Shown: positions 1 through 11,157 of the stretch, one piece after another | Layout: each line of letters starts with the position of its first letter | Position numbering within the stretch: the first letter of the stretch is position 1 | Assembly (NCBI RefSeq): GCF_000213175.1 | Contig: NW_009799103.1 | Coordinates: 213,295-277,294 of the forward strand | DNA from: Neurospora tetrasperma FGSC 2508 | Lineage: Eukaryota > Ascomycota > Sordariomycetes > Sordariales > Sordariaceae | Length of the DNA: 64,000 nucleotides | Direction of reading: 5' to 3' | Notes under the pieces: generated by a model | Told to the model about the DNA's origin: nothing | What the model saw: only the letters and a program-made list of their open reading frames with translations | Databases searched by the model: none | Translations under genes and position numbers: made by a program

Positions 1-3000
1 TCTTATAGATTTCTGGAGGATAATCCACGGGGGCAGAGGAGGGTACGTACCTGATGCAAGTGCGTGAAGGGGAGCAATCAACCAGACCAGACGAGAAGAG
101 TAAGTCTGGATGAGTACTGCTTCTGACTCGTCTGGAGACTGTAATATGGAAGGTTTGAGGGTTGCGATGAGAAGGAGAAACGGCGAGCAAGGCGGGTGTT
201 TGCTCGCGTAGAAGGTTGGGATGACTCGCCAGGAAGAAAAGTGTGGTGGGAGAGAGAAGGAGTGGAAAGAGTGGGAGGGAAAAGTGAGAAGGAGATGAGA
301 GGGGCAGCAACAGATGACGGGAGTGCTGCCTACTGTTTGCCAGAAAGGGTCGACTGGTACTGCCTGGTCCGACACTCGGCGGCAGCTCTTGCCAGTTGCG
401 GTCCTTTCCTGTGGTGGCCGTTTACTTGAAAGTTTCGTCACCACGAAAGATTGGACTCCGAGAGTGGTGAGTCCAACGCTCTCTGATATACCGTCAGACT
501 GAATCACATTCACAGCGATATGAACTGTTTACTACCTGTACGTTGTGGTTAAGTTCACTGATGTCAAACACTCAGTGGATGGCGATCCCATGGTCACAGA
601 GATGTAACAGCAACAAGATGGGGATTACTCAATTTTGGAACTTGGAAACAGGAAGAGAGTTACTCTACGTGATTGCAAAAATGTCGCTGACTATGATTTC
701 TTGTGTCGACAACCAGCGAAAAAGTTGTGATGGAGTGTCCGAGCAGTCACTGGGATCATCAAACACCTGTGACTTGCCCAGTTATCACCGTGGTCTTGAC
801 TCTCATCCTGGTTTGTTGCCAGACAAGCGATGATGCTTTCAATGACGAGAGCAAGTGAAATTGTTGCTGCTACAAAGTTTCCTGTCTGAATAAGGTAAAC
901 ACCTGGCTACACTTGGTAATAACGGTTGTCACGAAATCATGTCGTGGTAGGCAAGTGCCAAGACGGTTTGGGTTTCCAGCGGGAGTGTCATCAAGTGGAG
1001 GCAATCCGGTTGGGAAGTCGCGGTTCACAGTGACGGGCCATCAAGGTAGCCAGCCTGCTAACTTTTGTGCAAAACATTGTCGGGTCAACGCCCAGAGAAA
1101 CGAAAGCCAGAGATCACGTAGATTGGAAAGGCGCTTCCAGGTGAAATGTTCTTGTGGTAGGTGACGGTGCCCTCGGCTGTCGGCATTCGCAATCAGGAGA
1201 ACGTCATGATATTTCGATGACGCTTCTACACTACAGTGACTATTCGTATGACGAGCTTCACCCGCTACTTCAAATCTCTCACCAAAGAGCCATCATTTGC
1301 AAATATGTTCACGGAGAGAGTCATGGCGTAGGAGTGACCACTCAGACAATCTGGGAGTCTATTCCCCGCCGTGAACAGGGCAACCACTCAAGCCAAACAT
1401 CCAACAATCACAACAGGTTCATCAAGAAACCATTCCTGGGCTTCGATATCCATACAGTCATCAAGCTGTCAATTTTTCCATGTTGTTTGAGACGTGGCAG
1501 TAACGAAAATTGAAGATGGCGACATCGTAAACATTCTCATTTGCACTACTTTGATCTCCAACGATGACGGTAACAGCGCCCCTAAATCGCACCTCCACGA
1601 CATCTTCAGGAAACATTCCAACCCAATACAAAACTGGTCCCAAGAATCTGTCAACAAAGGGCAGCCATCACTTCCCTTTGCCCTTCTTCTGTCCGGGAAG
1701 CAAGCATTTTCTCCTGAACCTTCACTCCTCCTCCGAGGGCCAAAAGCTGCTTCAATATCGTCCAAACCGGGTCCAATCATCCTGATGAACGTCGCTTCAA
1801 ACTTTCGGATGATCTCCCTTGTCTTGGTGGTTAAGTCCGGTTGTTATTCCTGCTTGAACCTTTCACCCATTTGTGACTACTTCTGTAATGCTCGACGACA
1901 GCTCGAATCTGGAGTCCAGACTATCGATGCCGACAGGACTGGGTGAATGTAGAAACAGAAGGATGGTCGGTCCTCCCCACCAAGTAAAGTAGGTGACCGA
2001 CCTGCAGCAGGACAACATCGATATTTGGGTGCATGCTTGCTTCCACTTGGGAACCGGCTCGCCTGTGAGAACCGAGAAGGCGCGCAAGACGGGGATATTT
2101 GGCTTGACTGGAGATTCTCCCCGGTGTTTTGGAGAGTGAATGTTCTACCTGTATGGGAATACACAGGGACACAATAGTAATGAAACACTACCAGTTGCTT
2201 TTTTCCTGACCTGTTGTGGCCTTTGCTCGTGCGCTTCGTTGGTGTGGCCAAATGTCGATGTTGTCTTCATTCTGTTCTCGTTCAATTCATCCCGCTCACC
2301 TCCAACCTTCAAGTTGCGCCGCGGAGTTCTTGCCGTTTACTGTCTACTTTCTACCCTCTGCCGTTCGCTGCTTCTTCGCTCCCGCCTAACCTTGACTCTG
2401 GCTTATCTCCATGTCCCTTGAAGTATTGAAGCCTCTGTCGCTCTGCTTCTCCAGACGTTTCTTTCTTGCCACGGCCGTCCCATGAATCAAGTTGACCACG
2501 TATCGAAGGACAACAGAAACTGGAACTGAATCCGACAGGTTTACCTCACCCACTTTCGCCACTATCGTCCCTTCTCCCCACGCAACATGAACGCAACTTC
2601 CATCTGCCAGCTTGAAACTGACCAAACATGCGAGTCACACCGGCCCCTTTGTCCGCCTCGCTTTCGTCTGTCTTGTCTTCCTCCTTGTCGTCTGGTGTTT
2701 CTATACTCTGAGACCTTGGTACCTTGGTACCTTGGTACTTCCCTCCAGCAATATCGTCTCATCTTCCATCTCCCATGAGAATAAACGGGACTGGAGGTCT
2801 GGGCTGTTTGGCTTGTTCGTTGAGGTTCCTCTGGCAACTGCTTGCAAACGGTTTCTATTGGAGACAGGCTGCGGGCAGGGCATGGTCAGGAGAGGGAAGG
2901 AGAGAACAGGAGACGTCAAAGACAACGCAGTGTCAGGAGTGCCAGGTAAGCTGAGGAATTGTTGAGAAAAAGGTCAAGTCTTCAGTTGTGGTGTTGGGTG

Positions 3001-3709
3001 CGCGGCGATGTGAGTTTGCCACCCTGGAGTACCTACCTAGGTAGCTCTAGATTTTCGCTGTAATGGAATATGTCTGAGCATGTTGGGCGAAGACGTGACT
3101 ATTGGCTTTTTTTTATATTTTTTTTATAATTTTTTTATTGGTACAACGCGAAAGACTGACGATCATGGAGGATGGATCTGGATCTAGATCTGGATAGCAT
3201 AAGGGTAGAGCACAGCACAGCACAGCACAGCGAGGGAAATCAGAGGTTCGAGGAAGAAAGAAGAATGATACCGGAACTACTTTCTAGACGACACAACACC
3301 TAGCTAGGCTCGAGCTAACGGGAGTAAGATTCAGCAATGACAGCAACTGGAAATCTGATATTTTACCTATCATCAATCCATGCTAAACCTTGCTAGCGAG
3401 GAGTGCAGCGGCAGGTAGGAAGTCCAAGAAGCAACACAAGGACAGTCAGTCACAGAGAATAGGAAGAAGATTTCGTTCGTTCTCTTTCCAATTCCCTAAG
3501 TAAAGCTCAAAGTTCAAGAACCTAGCCGTAACCCTCTTTCCGCTGTCCTCCACCACATGCACTTCTTCCACATTTCTCCCGTTCCTGCAGTTGCCGAACC
3601 CAATCCCTTTCCCTGTACGCTCTTCATTCGCTTTCCTGTCCATTTCCTCCAACCCGCGTACTCCATCTCCATCTCCACCACCATTCTAATCACCCTCATT
3701 TCCCTGATT
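1..3709. other. Gene-free left edge
   Basis: No reading frame here has convincing protein character. The longest open stretches (up to 150 codons near 1494-1946) run on both strands over the same bases, need non-ATG starts or lack domain features. The sequence holds pyrimidine-rich stretches, a direct repeat of the form ccttggta around 2715-2740, AT-rich runs of T at 3109-3140, a small cagca microsatellite near 3210-3232 and a near-palindrome at 3173-3194. The last few hundred bases are probably the 3' untranslated region of the minus-strand rna14 gene. The rest could be a long promoter or leader of a gene beyond position 1. Nothing else is seen. Confidence 0.5.
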
Positions 3710-6700
3710 TTAATAAGGAGGAGGGGGGTTTCCATACCTATACCCCTGCGGCGCCGGTGGCTGTCCATACTGCTGCTGCTGCTGCTGCTGGGCCCATCCG
3801 CCATCATACTGAGCTGGGGGCGGAACACCGTACTGCGCAGCCGGAGGCGGTTCATAAGACCCGCTGGACTCCGGCCTGCCCACAGGAGCTTGGCGATACG
3901 CAGCCGTCGCGCTAGCCAGTCTACTTCCCGGACCACCCGTGAACGGGCTCAGCGGTCTTCCTCCAAGCGGACCAGGTGATTCGCGGTAGGCGTAATCCTG
4001 GGATATGTTCCTAGCATGTCCACCACCCTGGTAGCCACCACCACCACCACCACCGTAACCGCCATATCCATCTCCTTGCATCTGCTGCATCCTTTCCCGC
4101 TCCCTCTTCCAGTCCAGATACTCCGGCACCTTGACGTTCTGTAACAACGAAACCATCCGCGACGGGTTCAGTCTGTGGCTATCATAGAATTCCACGCGGG
4201 GGATCTGGCTAAGCAGGAAGGTGATGTCCCTGGCAATGGGAGCAACCTGGGAACCGGCCCCGGAGCCGCTATACGCGCCGGCTGTTCCGCCCATGCGCCG
4301 TTGTTGGTCCAATCTGCGGCCGGCTGCGCCTTTGAGGGGAGAGGCGCCTCTAACGAAGGGGTCATGTTCGGAGCGCGCAATCTTGCGGGGGTGGTCGTCG
4401 TAGTCGCGGTCATCGAGGGGCCGCTTGGCGGCGTAGGGGGCGAAGGGAGCACCGGGACCGGCGCTGGGAGACTTGAGGCCCTGGGGACGGGGGCTGAAGC
4501 CAGCGGCGGGGGTGTCGCGCTGAGACATGGGAAGTTGGGGCTGCTGTTGTTCGATCGAGGGCATAATCATGTTCTTGGGCCGAAGCTGGGTTGTCGGGCT
4601 GACAATGATGCGAGCGGTGATAGGGTCGAATTTGTCCGAGGCATAACGGGCCGTGAAGGCAGCAAGTTTAGGGTCTTCAGGGAAGAGCTCGGCCATGCGC
4701 TTCTCCAGCTTGGTGACTTGGGCGAGCTCGCCAAATTGGGATTCGTATTTGTGGAAGTACTGGTAGAGGGGCTTGGCCTTGTGGACGAGTTCGGGTTTTT
4801 GGGTAAGTCTGTTGACGACGGTTTCGAAGAGGACGCGGGCGTTGGTGTGGTCATCCCGCGAGTGAAGGTACTTGATGTTCTCGAGAGTAAAGTTCTCGTC
4901 CTCTGGGAAGAGTTTGGCACCGCGGTCAAAGATCTTACCACCGGCGGGATCTTTGTAAATAGTCCATTCTAGCTGAGCAACAGCCGCATAGACATCACTG
5001 GTAAGACGACCGCGAGCGCGAGCATCGTGGAATGCCTTGCGCATGCCACCAAGCGGAACGTTCAAGCCTCCCTTGCCCTGAACACGACGCATGGCGCGGA
5101 TCAAAGCAATCCACACGAACGAAATCATCCGGGAAAGCAGCTGGGTCTGCGCGGCATACCCCTTCTGGATAGCCTCAATAGGCGCCTTCTTGATATTATC
5201 TGCCGCTCCATCGCCGTCTTCGTTGTCAGAGCCTGCCTTGGATTCTTGCGCAGCAGTCATCTCCTGAAGCTTGGCGATCTGTGCGGCCTCCTTTTCCTTC
5301 AGGCTCTTGATCATGGCGTAAAGTGTATCCAACACCTTGTTGTAGGGTGCCTTGACTGCCTCGCCACGCTGAATCTTGGCCTCGTCGTTCTCCTCAATGG
5401 GGTAGGTCGACTCGATGTGATCCGCGTGCTTGAAGGCGAGAAGCACACTTTCGGGGTTGGCTTCGATGCCCCGGATAAGGAACTCGACCCCGTTAGCATT
5501 TCCGTCCTTGGTGACCTTGTTCTCCACGGTGGTGATGTTGTTGTCGAAACACCACTGAGCGGCGTCAACCCACATCTCGGGCCAGAAACGCAGGGCCATC
5601 AAGGCCTGGTTATAGACGTAGAGGATGCGCTTTTGGTACAGACCCGGCTGGTCCTTGTCGTCCTTGAGATCCAAGGGATCGGACTTTTCCCAAGCAATCC
5701 ACTTTTTCCAGATCTCAACTTGCTCCATGAACTCCTGATCACCATCGAAACCAGGGGCGGGTGGAAGACGAGGAAGGTTGGTCCGGTTCAAGCCCCTGGT
5801 AATGTGCTCCAGCGCAGTGTTGGCGCTCTTGGCTGACATGTAGGATGGTGACTTTTCGCTGAGATATTTCCTGCCCGTCAACTTGTTGAGGCCCATCTCG
5901 AACTGGTCGTACTCCTTCCAGAGAGTGTTGACATTGGAAATAGGCACGCAGATGGCCCGCTGGTAGGCTTTCCTGAGCTGGTCCATCTTTTGCTGATCCT
6001 GCCATTGACTTCCTCCGACCGTGCCGGGGCCAAACTTGATAAACTGGATGTATTCTGCCCAAATCTTGCCAGAATCCTTGTCCAGACCAATGTTGTCAAT
6101 CACGAACTCGTAGGCTTGGGAGACGGTTTGGCGAGCCTGGCCGGTGCTATCGTTCAGGTCATTACGACGGCGAATGTAGTCCAAATACCGGGTCCAGAGA
6201 TTGACGTTGGGAGTGGTCATAAGACATTTGGCGAAGATGCCCTCGGCTTGGGGAAAGTTATTGAGGCTAAGCTCAAGATCGAGATACTCGACCCAAATAT
6301 CGGCCTGACTGTCGTTAGCTTGGACTGTTTTGTGTGCCATAGATATGCTGGCTGACTCACGGCTTGGGGAAAGATGGCGAGGAATCTTTCATAGACCTGT
6401 CTTGCACCATCAATGTCATTCCTGGCTCTCTTTTCCTTCATCAACTCCAACCAAGCATTCATTGCGCCTCGGGGATCATCGCGGATCTGGTCTTCGTAAA
6501 TGGCTACTCTATCAGGAGCCGGCTGGGTCACGGGGGTAGGGTCGACGGCAGGGGCAGCGGAATTCGGTGTGGTCGGAACAGCTGCGGTAGTTGCGCCGGA
6601 TTGGTGAGACACCTGTTGGGGCACTGGAGGTGCATTAAAAGTAGTAGCACCAGCATTGTCTTGGACGGTCAATGTGGCAGTCTGGAGAGCAGGAGAATGC

Positions 6701-7242
6701 GACTGAGGGGCAGCAGTAGCAGAGGCGGGAGCCGGAGCTGGAGCAGAACCACCACTTGATGAAGCACCAGAGCCCGTCTCTTTATGCGCAACTTGGTGTG
6801 GTTGTTGTTGCTGTTGCTGCTGCTGTTGTGGTTCACCATCATCATCACCATCTTCATCCTCGTCGTCAGAGTCTCCCACTAAGAAGCCTCCAGCGGTCCG
6901 AGGTTTCTTGGCCACAGGGGCGGCAGGCTGGGGAGCGGTCTTGGAATCTTCTTGAGGAGCAGGGGCAGAAGGAGCGGGAACAGAAGACGTGACGACAGAG
7001 GCAGGATCGTAGTCGTCACCCACATCATCGGTGTTTCCATCTTGCGATGGGTGATCACCTAGGTCATTAGGGTTTGATTCAACGGAGTATTCTGCTTCTT
7101 GATGTTCCGAGCTATGCTGAATATCTTGTTGCTCGCTGCCCTCAGCCTCCCCGTATTGTTCGCTGCCATCAGCCTCGCCATAGTCCTCTTGCTCCTCCCA
7201 CGAGGCAGCGTTAATGTTTGTGGGGTCGTAGTCGTCGGACAT
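3710..7242 (-). CDS. rna14: mRNA 3'-end processing protein Rna14 (CstF77 homologue)
   Basis: This is the scaffold of cleavage factor IA, which in the nucleus binds Rna15, Pcf11 and Clp1 and directs cleavage and polyadenylation of pre-mRNA. Exon 1 is 7242-6361 and exon 2 is 6304-3710. The 56-nt intron (6305-6360) has a gtgagt donor, a gctaac branch point and a cag acceptor, and joins IFPQA to ADIWVEYLDLEL, restoring a HAT helix pair. The product is about 1158 residues. Residues 1-230 are disordered and rich in Asp, Glu, Gln and Pro, with a run of nine Gln. HAT (half-a-TPR) repeats follow to about residue 850. A Rna15-binding monkeytail-like segment (PRVEFYDSHRLNP, then SLLQNVKVPEYLDW) lies near residues 995-1030. 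The tail is rich in Gly, Pro, Gln and Tyr. Yeast Rna14 is shorter (677 residues); the extra length is low-complexity sequence at both ends, as in other filamentous fungi. The start is the first ATG of the open frame. The gene is divergent from asf1. Confidence 0.93.
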
Positions 7243-8883
7243 GATTTATGAGTTCAAGTTGGAAACGAAAGATGAAGCGGTTTGATCTAGCTTTGGAAGA
7301 GCAGTATTTCTCGTGGAAGTGGACGGGGTGTGGTCGAGGCGCGTCGATATCGCAGGGCGGCAAAGAGAACAGTTGGAATCAGGGCCGTGAAGACGGGTGA
7401 CCTATGCTTGCATATTGCTGCTACGGTAGGTGCTGCGGCTGTAGCTAGCTGTATATGTAGCTCAGGTATAGCTGTCGGGGTCCGTCACGGTCGCGGTCGC
7501 GCAGTTTGAGGCTGGATGGGGGAGGAGAGGTCAAAGTCAAAAAGAGCTGATAACCAGTTGACTGGACACCAACAAAGAATCCACCCAAAGGGTGTAAAAA
7601 AGAAGAAGAAAAAAAACTTGTTGATATTGCGCAAATACTATCGTATTCCAGAATTCGTCGGAGAGGATGGGCGAATGTCGTAAGGTTCTTGGAGTCGGTG
7701 TGGATTTGTATTTTGTTGAGTGTGTTGTTGTTCGTTTTCTCCGTCGTCGAATGGAAGATTGGAAGCAAAAGAAAGGCCAAAGTTGGAAAGCGGACATTCG
7801 ACCTCTTGCAGCAACCAACGACGGAACTCACATTGCCCGAGCTTTGACAGTTCTGCTGCTGCACTCACTGCAGTCACTCACTGAAAGCAAAAGTCCGTCG
7901 CGACGCCAGAGCGCAATCCAACTGAGTTCAATGGACGACGCTGAGTGGTCGGATGCTTTCAAATTATGGGTCGGTTCTTTCCTCTGGCTTTTTTCAAGCT
8001 TCAAAGCGAGGATCCACTCTGGCAGCAAACCATGAGGCTGAAAGTGGCTGGCACCTTGGAATAATGTGGCTTCTTCGCTCAGATTCTGGCCCGATGCCTG
8101 CCACACCAAGGTGTTGAATTGCCGGCGGCAGGACTACAAGCGGGAACTTAAACGCGTTCCTGTTCGTCCACTTCTTTCAATTTACGCGACTCACACCACT
8201 GCACATGTCCCGCCCGTACTTATCAGGCACCAGCACAAAATAGAAGGAGCAGAATTGAAGACGGAAAGATACACAATGAAACGAAACTCCAAAGCCATCT
8301 GAACCACTACTGCACTTCTCTGTTATAGTTCTCGGTTGGTAAACACACCAAATGTATCAATACGTACGGGATCAAGTGTAATAGGAACAGCTCTGCCCGC
8401 GTGTGCAATGTAATGTCCATGATAGGCGCCGTCCTGTCCCTCTTTCCATTTCGTTGCATTTCAGTTCTTGTCCCACTCCAACTGGCCATTTCCCCTCGCA
8501 GTCCGCATCCATTGCACAGTCCTGTCCCGTCTTGTCTTGTCCCCCTCCTTGCATAATTAAGCTGGCTGGACACTTGACTTTGACAGACCACGCTCCACTT
8601 TCTTCTCCAATCTCTCCTCCACCAAAACAAACACCACATCCACGCAAGACAAGCCAGCAACCAGCAAGTCTTGCCCCAAAACATCTTCTTCCCTTTTTCT
8701 TCTTATCTCCCTTCTCCAGGGAGTTGTCTTCTCGTATTGCTGTATCATCACTTGGTACATTCGTTCTACCAACTATAAATACCTGCGCGACTAGATACCA
8801 CCACCACGACCCCCACCACCACTTCTTGCGACATCTTCACATCTTTGTCAGTTTGCCCACGCGGCAACACCACCACCGCCAAG
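7243..8883. promoter_or_regulatory. Divergent promoter region of rna14 and asf1
   Basis: This 1.64 kb spacer separates the start codons of rna14 (minus) and asf1 (plus), so it should carry both promoters and leaders. Open frames in it overlap on both strands and have no protein features. The asf1-proximal 450 bases are pyrimidine-rich on the plus strand, as is common before fungal start codons, and include a TATA-like element at 8774. The last 100 bases are rich in CCACCA and contain no upstream ATG. Confidence 0.6.
8774..8781 (+). promoter_or_regulatory. TATA-like element of asf1
   Basis: The sequence tataaata lies 103 bases before the asf1 ATG at 8884, after a C/T-rich stretch. The spacing suits a transcription start about 30 bases downstream and a leader of about 70-80 bases with no upstream ATG. 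This is inferred from sequence and position only. Confidence 0.5.
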
Positions 8884-9976
8884 ATGTCTGTCGTCTCGCT
8901 TCTCGGGGTCAATGTCATGAACAACCCCGCCAAGTTCACCGACAAGTACCTCTTCGAAATCACCTTCGAATGCCTTGAGCATCTTGAGAAGGGTATGCTT
9001 CTCCTCCGCCCTCTTCTTGCCCCTCATTCGCATCTCTTCGCGTTGTGATCTTGGCGCTAACCGTCGCGTATGTGTACCAGACCTCGAATGGAAGCTAACC
9101 TACGTCGGCTCCGCCACCTCGGACAACTACGACCAGGAACTCGACTCCCTCCTCGTTGGCCCAATTCCCGTTGGCGTCAACAAGTTCATTTTCGAGGCCG
9201 AGCCTCCTGACACAAAGCGCATCCCCATCGACGAGCTTCTGGGCGTCACGGTGATACTGTTGACGTGCGCCTACGACGGTCGCGAGTTTGTGCGCGTTGG
9301 CTACTACGTCAACAACGAGTACGAGAGCGAGGAGCTCATCAATGATCCGCCCCCAAAGCCCGTTATTGAGAAGATCCGCCGCAACGTTCTGGCCGAGAAG
9401 CCAAGAGTCACGCGATTTGCTATCAAGTGGTATGTGTTGCCCTGATACGATACTAAAGTTTTTCTCGTTACCTCTGCCTACGATGGCGCGACGGCGCGGA
9501 AGGACGCGGCACGCCCCACTGCCCCTCCCTTCGGTCTTAGTTGCCCAGCAACACAATCTCCCTACCTACTACTATTCCTCCCTTTACCACATACCCATGC
9601 TAACACAATCAACCACAGGGACTCTGAAGCCTCCGCTCCTCCTGAATTCCCTCCCGAACAGCCCGAAGCCGACGAGGTCGCCGACGAAGAAGAGTACGGC
9701 GCCGATGAACTCGCTGAACAATCGAGCATCGCCGACCCCGCCGTCAACGGCGGCATGGAAGTTGAGGGCCAGCCAAATGGCGCCATCGTAATCGAGGAAG
9801 ACGAGATGTCCGAAGACGGCAGTGTCGATCTTGAGAACGAATCCGAGGACGAGCTGGACGGTGAGGGCGACGCCGAGGGTGAGCTCGAGCAAGGACAGGA
9901 TGAGGACATTGAGATGGGCGATGAGATGGAGATTGATGACCACCCAAAGCAGCAGGGCATGGCCATGGCTCAATAG
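8884..9976 (+). CDS. asf1: Histone chaperone Asf1
   Basis: Asf1 binds histone H3-H4 dimers in the nucleus and hands them to CAF-1, HIRA and Rtt109 during replication and transcription. Three exons are read: 8884-8992, 9081-9429 and 9619-9976, with introns of 88 and 189 nt (gtatgc...taccag and gtatgt...ccacag). They join EK to [12 protein letters not shown] and IKW to DSEAS, both matching the family. The product is 271 residues; yeast Asf1 is 279. Residues 1-155 are the immunoglobulin-like core, including the histone-contact strand [20 protein letters not shown] and the ending [12 protein letters not shown]. The tail is very acidic (Glu/Asp runs) and ends AMAQ. The ATG follows caccgccaag and opens with [15 protein letters not shown], the typical family start. 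The conserved core shows no defect. Confidence 0.97.
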
Positions 9977-11157
9977 AGTAAGACCATGGAAAAGGACGGG
10001 GAGATGTTGATTAGCTCTCCGCCGGGTTCGGAGATGAAGACTGCGAGAAATCACCATAAAAGGCAAATTCTGCGAGAAAGGATCATTGGTCTGTGATCAT
10101 GGGGTGAAGAGCGATGGATGGGATACCAAGAGCTTCAATATCCTGCGGTCGAGGCCAAGCTGTACAGCTGATACAAGCAAGCGGATGGGAAACGGCTGGG
10201 CTCTTCCACTCCCACTGGATCCTGTCTGTCTCTATCCCAACCAAGGGAGCGGTGTGATTGAGAGGGTCATTAGCTGGATGAGATGGAGTCCCGGCGGTTA
10301 TTGTCTTGTGCTGACTGCTCAGCTTCCCTCGTTTGGATGCGGGCAGTAAGTGGGTGGAGGCTGACGAGTTATGTCTATTTTATTGCTTTCTGTGTGTTGC
10401 TGTGTCAATCTGTGTTGTCTGTTGCTTTTGCAAAACATACATTGTTGCTGGCTGCCTGGTGCTGGTGGCGTGTTATCATACCCTACTTTTAGAAAGCAAA
10501 GAACATGGAAGAAAGAGAATTGATTGAGGTCGGTTCATGTCTGCCTACCCTGGTACTTGATGTCCACAGGTCGTGATCTCTTCAGGTCTGAATCATTCCT
10601 TGAAATCTTTACGCCTCACCAAACGTGTGTATTTCTGCTTGCTCATGTCTTGGTTCCTCGACACTTCCATGCCTTCTTCTTGACGATGCTAGCGAGACTG
10701 AATCAAAACAAACCAAAGCGGGAAAGAGGAAAGTGAAGGAAAAAAAAAAAAAAGATTAAAAAAATTTATAAAAAAGAAAGAAAGAAAGAAGGGAACCGAA
10801 AAGGAACACGAAAGGAACAAAACGTCGACTGTGGGAATGTCAGTGATCTCTTTACTTGCTTACGGAGGACTCAAAGATAAGGTAGCGTAGGTAGTCAACA
10901 AAACAGGACATTGGTGACAAAATCAACAGCAAGAGGCTTCTCCACTCAGTCATCATACAATACTTCTACTTAGCATACGAGATATCATCGATATAATCCG
11001 CAAAAAATCCATTGTGCTGCTTTTCCCAACCCCCAAAATTCCCCTAATCGACAATTACTCACTACATCCATCCCCATGGCAACCATCCAGTATTCTATCA
11101 TATCCCATCCCGGTATTTCTACAACACCAACAGACATCTCAACACATTTTTATCTAT
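9977..11157. other. Convergent intergenic region, asf1 to utp22
   Basis: The asf1 (plus) and utp22 (minus) genes converge here, so both 3' untranslated regions lie in this 1.18 kb. There is an A-rich tract with an aaag repeat at 10739-10790, and the sequence is AT-richer next to it. Short open frames are not protein-like. No RNA gene is seen. Confidence 0.6.

Noticed and set aside
3015-3023. tttgccacc, the reverse complement of the yeast proteasome control element
   Set aside because: It lies far from rpn2 and one such 9-mer is expected by chance in a window of this size.
4175-5836. Two plus-strand frames of about 265 codons inside rna14
   Set aside because: Both are antisense to HAT-repeat coding sequence and show no independent protein features.
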